DNA of 64,000 bases from Mesonia hippocampi (GTDB taxonomy: Bacteria; Bacteroidota; Bacteroidia; Flavobacteriales; Flavobacteriaceae): NCBI RefSeq assembly GCF_014197445.1, contig NZ_JACIFO010000002.1, positions 248,001 to 312,000 on the forward strand. The letters run 5' to 3'. Of the stretch, positions 61,816 to 64,000 are shown piece after piece (position 1 is the stretch's first letter; each line of letters starts with the position of its first letter). The notes beneath the pieces were generated by a model. That model was not told the DNA's origin. It worked only from the letters and a program-made list of their open reading frames with translations, and did no database searches. The position numbers and the translations under genes were made by a program.

Positions 61816-63600
61816 TTAAGTTAGGTAAATAACTTTTTCTTCTGGCATTATAGATTCTTTGTTATGGAAAAGGCGTTTTTTGCCTTCTTTGTTTACAATA
61901 AATAAAGGAAGAACATTTTTATTGCTTTTTTGGTGGCTTTCTACCCAATTTTCTGCTGTTATTTTTTGTGTTGCATCGAGGGTTTCTTCTTTAAAATTTT
62001 TGTTATCTATTTTATTTACCCAGGGTTGTAGTTTTGTTTTATTGGCAAACATGGTAAAGGTGTCTACTTTGTCTAGCATTTTAGCATTTACGCTATTCTT
62101 CTTAGGGGAAAATAAAATTATTTTCTGTGGGATATAGAAAGTATCGTTAGCTAATTGGGCGGCAAGAAGGTTTATTTCGCTATTTCCTGTAAGGGCTATA
62201 AAGGTTTGTTTTTCTGTAGCGTTGGCATCTTCTAGGGTTTCTTCTTCTAGAATATTTCCGTGTATGGTTTTTAAACCTTTTTGTTGGGCTTGGGTGAGCA
62301 TTTCTTTATTGGCATCGAGGATGGTTACTTCGTTTTCTTGGTTTAAAATTTCGGCAATGTATAAGCCTAATGGGTTTGCACCTAGAATTAGGTAGCCTTT
62401 TCTGGTGTCTTGTTCTACAAGTTCCCCTCTTTTGCGTAACCAGTTGGTTGTCCAGGTAAGAAATACAGGAACGGTAAGGGTTGTAAAGATGGCCATGAAC
62501 ACCAATATGGAGAAAATTTCGTTAGAAATAATGCCCATTTTAAGTCCTATTCCTGCAATAATTATTTCTACTGCTCCTCGGCCATTCATGCCTGTTCCTA
62601 CGGTTATTCCTTCTCGCCAACCATGTCCGCTTGGTAGGTAAAATAAGGCTGTACCTACAATTTTACCAACAATAGCTACTATAATTACGCTTATAAATAA
62701 AGAGAGGTCTGTTTTAAAAACATCTAGTGTTACATGAAATCCGGAAGAAACAAAAAATATGGGAGCTAAAAAGCCTATAGAGACATCGTGAAAGATATTG
62801 TTTACTTCTTTAGATACTTGTCTATCAAATATTCCGTCTCTAATAAAAAGTCCTGCCATAAAAGCGCCTAAAATACTGTGTAATCCTGCTATTTCTGCTA
62901 ATTCAGAAAAACCAAATGTAAGGATAAGGATAAGGGTAAAGTGTAAGGTGCGGTTTTTAATATTTGCTTTACGTAGGTATTTGCCTAGTAAAGGTAATAG
63001 ATAAATACCTATTAAGGTGGTAACAATAAAAAATAGGATAGCTTTACTGGCAACCCATAGGAGACCAAGGGTATCTATATCTCCTACGTCTATATAGGTT
63101 ATAATTCCAGCAAAAATAATTAATGCAAGGGTATCTGAAATTAATGCGCCTGCCATGAGCACGTAAGCAATTCTGGTATTGAGTAATTTTAGGTCTACTA
63201 GAATTCTGCTTTTTGTTGCGAGCGAGGTAACCGCAACAGCTATTGCTACAAATATAGCCGACATCTGTGTTCCTCCAAAATGGAGTATGGTATAATACCC
63301 GAGTATAAAAGGGACTATAAAGCCTCCTATAGCGGCAAGCAGGCCAGGCCAAGAAGCTTTACCGAGGTCTTTAAAATTTATTTCCATGCCTATATGAACC
63401 ATGAGGAGGATGATACCTACTTCCGATAAAATATCAATCATTCCTGAAGGGGCTAACCAGCCTAAGAGTGCGGGTCCTAGAATAATACCTATAATTAATT
63501 CTCCTAAAATTGCGGGGTAACCAAGGCGTTTGGATATGAGTCCGCCTATCCAAGCACTTGCTAAAACAGCAAGGAGTGTTAAGAGGCTAAATTCATCCAT
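61816..63600 (-). CDS. CPA2-type cation:proton antiporter with TrkA-N domain
   Basis: A 594-residue inner-membrane protein. About twelve segments make up the Na+/H+ exchanger domain (residues about 5-380). A TrkA-N nucleotide-binding domain follows, at about 395-520 (YLILGANPLGLYIAEIL). It resembles KefB/KefC, which export potassium or protons under regulation by nucleotides. It is divergent from a second antiporter gene at 63720. Confidence 0.92.
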   Translation of the reverse strand: MDEFSLLTLLAVLASAWIGGLISKRLGYPAILGELIIGIILGPALLGWLAPSGMIDILSEVGIILLMVHIGMEINFKDLGKASWPGLLAAIGGFIVPFILGYYTILHFGGTQMSAIFVAIAVAVTSLATKSRILVDLKLLNTRIAYVLMAGALISDTLALIIFAGIITYIDVGDIDTLGLLWVASKAILFFIVTTLIGIYLLPLLGKYLRKANIKNRTLHFTLILILTFGFSELAEIAGLHSILGAFMAGLFIRDGIFDRQVSKEVNNIFHDVSIGFLAPIFFVSSGFHVTLDVFKTDLSLFISVIIVAIVGKIVGTALFYLPSGHGWREGITVGTGMNGRGAVEIIIAGIGLKMGIISNEIFSILVFMAIFTTLTVPVFLTWTTNWLRKRGELVEQDTRKGYLILGANPLGLYIAEILNQENEVTILDANKEMLTQAQQKGLKTIHGNILEEETLEDANATEKQTFIALTGNSEINLLAAQLANDTFYIPQKIILFSPKKNSVNAKMLDKVDTFTMFANKTKLQPWVNKIDNKNFKEETLDATQKITAENWVESHQKSNKNVLPLFIVNKEGKKRLFHNKESIMPEEKVIYLT

Positions 63601-63719
63601 AAATGAGTGTTTATAAGGGGTTAAGCCTCTAAAATATCAATATTTTTCAGATATAGGTGATTAATTAAGAATAAAAAATTTAATTTTAACTTTTTAAATA
63701 GCTTAAAAAAACACATTAC

Positions 63720-64000
63720 ATGATAGAATTAGCTGGGATTGTTATATTAGGAATATTTGCACAATGGTTGGCATGGAAAACCAAAACGCCTGCTATCCTC
63801 CCACTTATTATAATTGGTTTGCTAGTAGGACCTATTTCTACTTTATTTTCTGTAGATGGAACCAAATGGATAGAGCCAATATGGAATGGAGAAAAAGGCT
63901 TATTTCCGGGAGAGAGTTTATTTTATTTTGTCTCTTTAGCCATTGCGGTAATTTTGTTTGAAGGAGGTTTAACCCTTAAAAAAAGCGAGGTAAGTAATGT
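63720..64000 (+). CDS. Na+/H+ antiporter (NhaP/CPA1-like), N-terminal part
   Basis: The gene runs off the right end; 93 complete codons are visible. The N-terminal sequence (IELAGIVILGIFAQWLAWKT, ending in AIAVILFEGGLTL) is typical of CPA1 antiporters. It exchanges Na+ or K+ for protons. The ATG is 119 bases from the divergent CPA2 gene, in a gap where I see no clear promoter box. Confidence 0.82.
   Translation, partial: MIELAGIVILGIFAQWLAWKTKTPAILPLIIIGLLVGPISTLFSVDGTKWIEPIWNGEKGLFPGESLFYFVSLAIAVILFEGGLTLKKSEVSN

Noticed and set aside
1-64000. CRISPR arrays, insertion sequences, integrons
   Set aside because: No regularly spaced repeats, transposase or integrase frames were seen on either strand.

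Overview
The window is a stretch of a low-GC Bacteroidota chromosome, almost certainly from the family Flavobacteriaceae. The evidence is the gene families (DUF4837, DUF5723, DUF6341, DUF6427, DUF6909, DUF6327 and DUF4175 proteins, and an OmpH-like lipoprotein), promoters with the Bacteroidota -7 box TAnnTTTG, and the lack of Shine-Dalgarno sequences before most starts. The genus cannot be decided from the sequence. There is no insertion sequence, prophage, CRISPR array or rRNA operon. Nearly all genes are intact and most belong to housekeeping or conserved flavobacterial neighbourhoods.

Layout. 1-1433: end of yicC, then gmk and nadD (+). 1440-5666: GT9 glycosyltransferase, DUF4254, DUF6427 (-), DUF6341 (+), purD (-). 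5687-20536: a cell-surface polysaccharide locus read leftward, with a chain-length protein, rfbC, rfbD, cysQ, flippase, two O-antigen polymerase/ligase-like proteins, a GT4, a hexapeptide acetyltransferase, a CapK-like adenylating enzyme, an SGNH hydrolase, an alpha/alpha-toroid protein, a WecG/TagA transferase, UDP-glucuronate decarboxylase and the initiating sugar-phosphate transferase. 20533-24601: DUF6909, GH3-like enzyme and an M23 peptidase upstream of that locus. 24722-37919: tatA, DUF4837, MltD-like transglycosylase, pgk, DNA polymerase III delta', an OmpH lipoprotein, a methyltransferase, a lipoprotein, mnmG, ybeY and a large DUF4175 protein. 38050-47576: gltX, an SPFH protein, a DUF6327/holin-like/YtxH envelope-stress-like cluster, glnS, folB, tRNA-Cys, LysE, rnr. 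47757-53493: DUF2007, rpiB, a CDF transporter, GNAT, DUF5723 and SulP (+). 53497-64000: DUF1853, S41 protease, DUF4349, rnpA, M1 and S8 peptidases, an MBL hydrolase and two cation/proton antiporters.

The most interesting signal is not a gene. Two 16-bp palindromes matching the ParB-binding site parS flank mnmG (32171-32186 and 34080-34095). About 14-16 kb to their right lies a 563-bp AT-rich gene-free stretch (48000-48562) with a consensus DnaA-box sequence and three near-matches. Hand counts in sampled genes show the + strand changing from C-rich on the left to G-rich on the right, whichever strand the genes are on. mnmG and rnpA, genes that sit near the origin in many bacteria, also lie on the two sides. 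Together these suggest that the window spans the chromosome origin, oriC, and its ParB centromere. The parS sites are partly translated: they supply the last residues of YbeY (MFHVEQ) and the first of a lipoprotein (MFHVKH).
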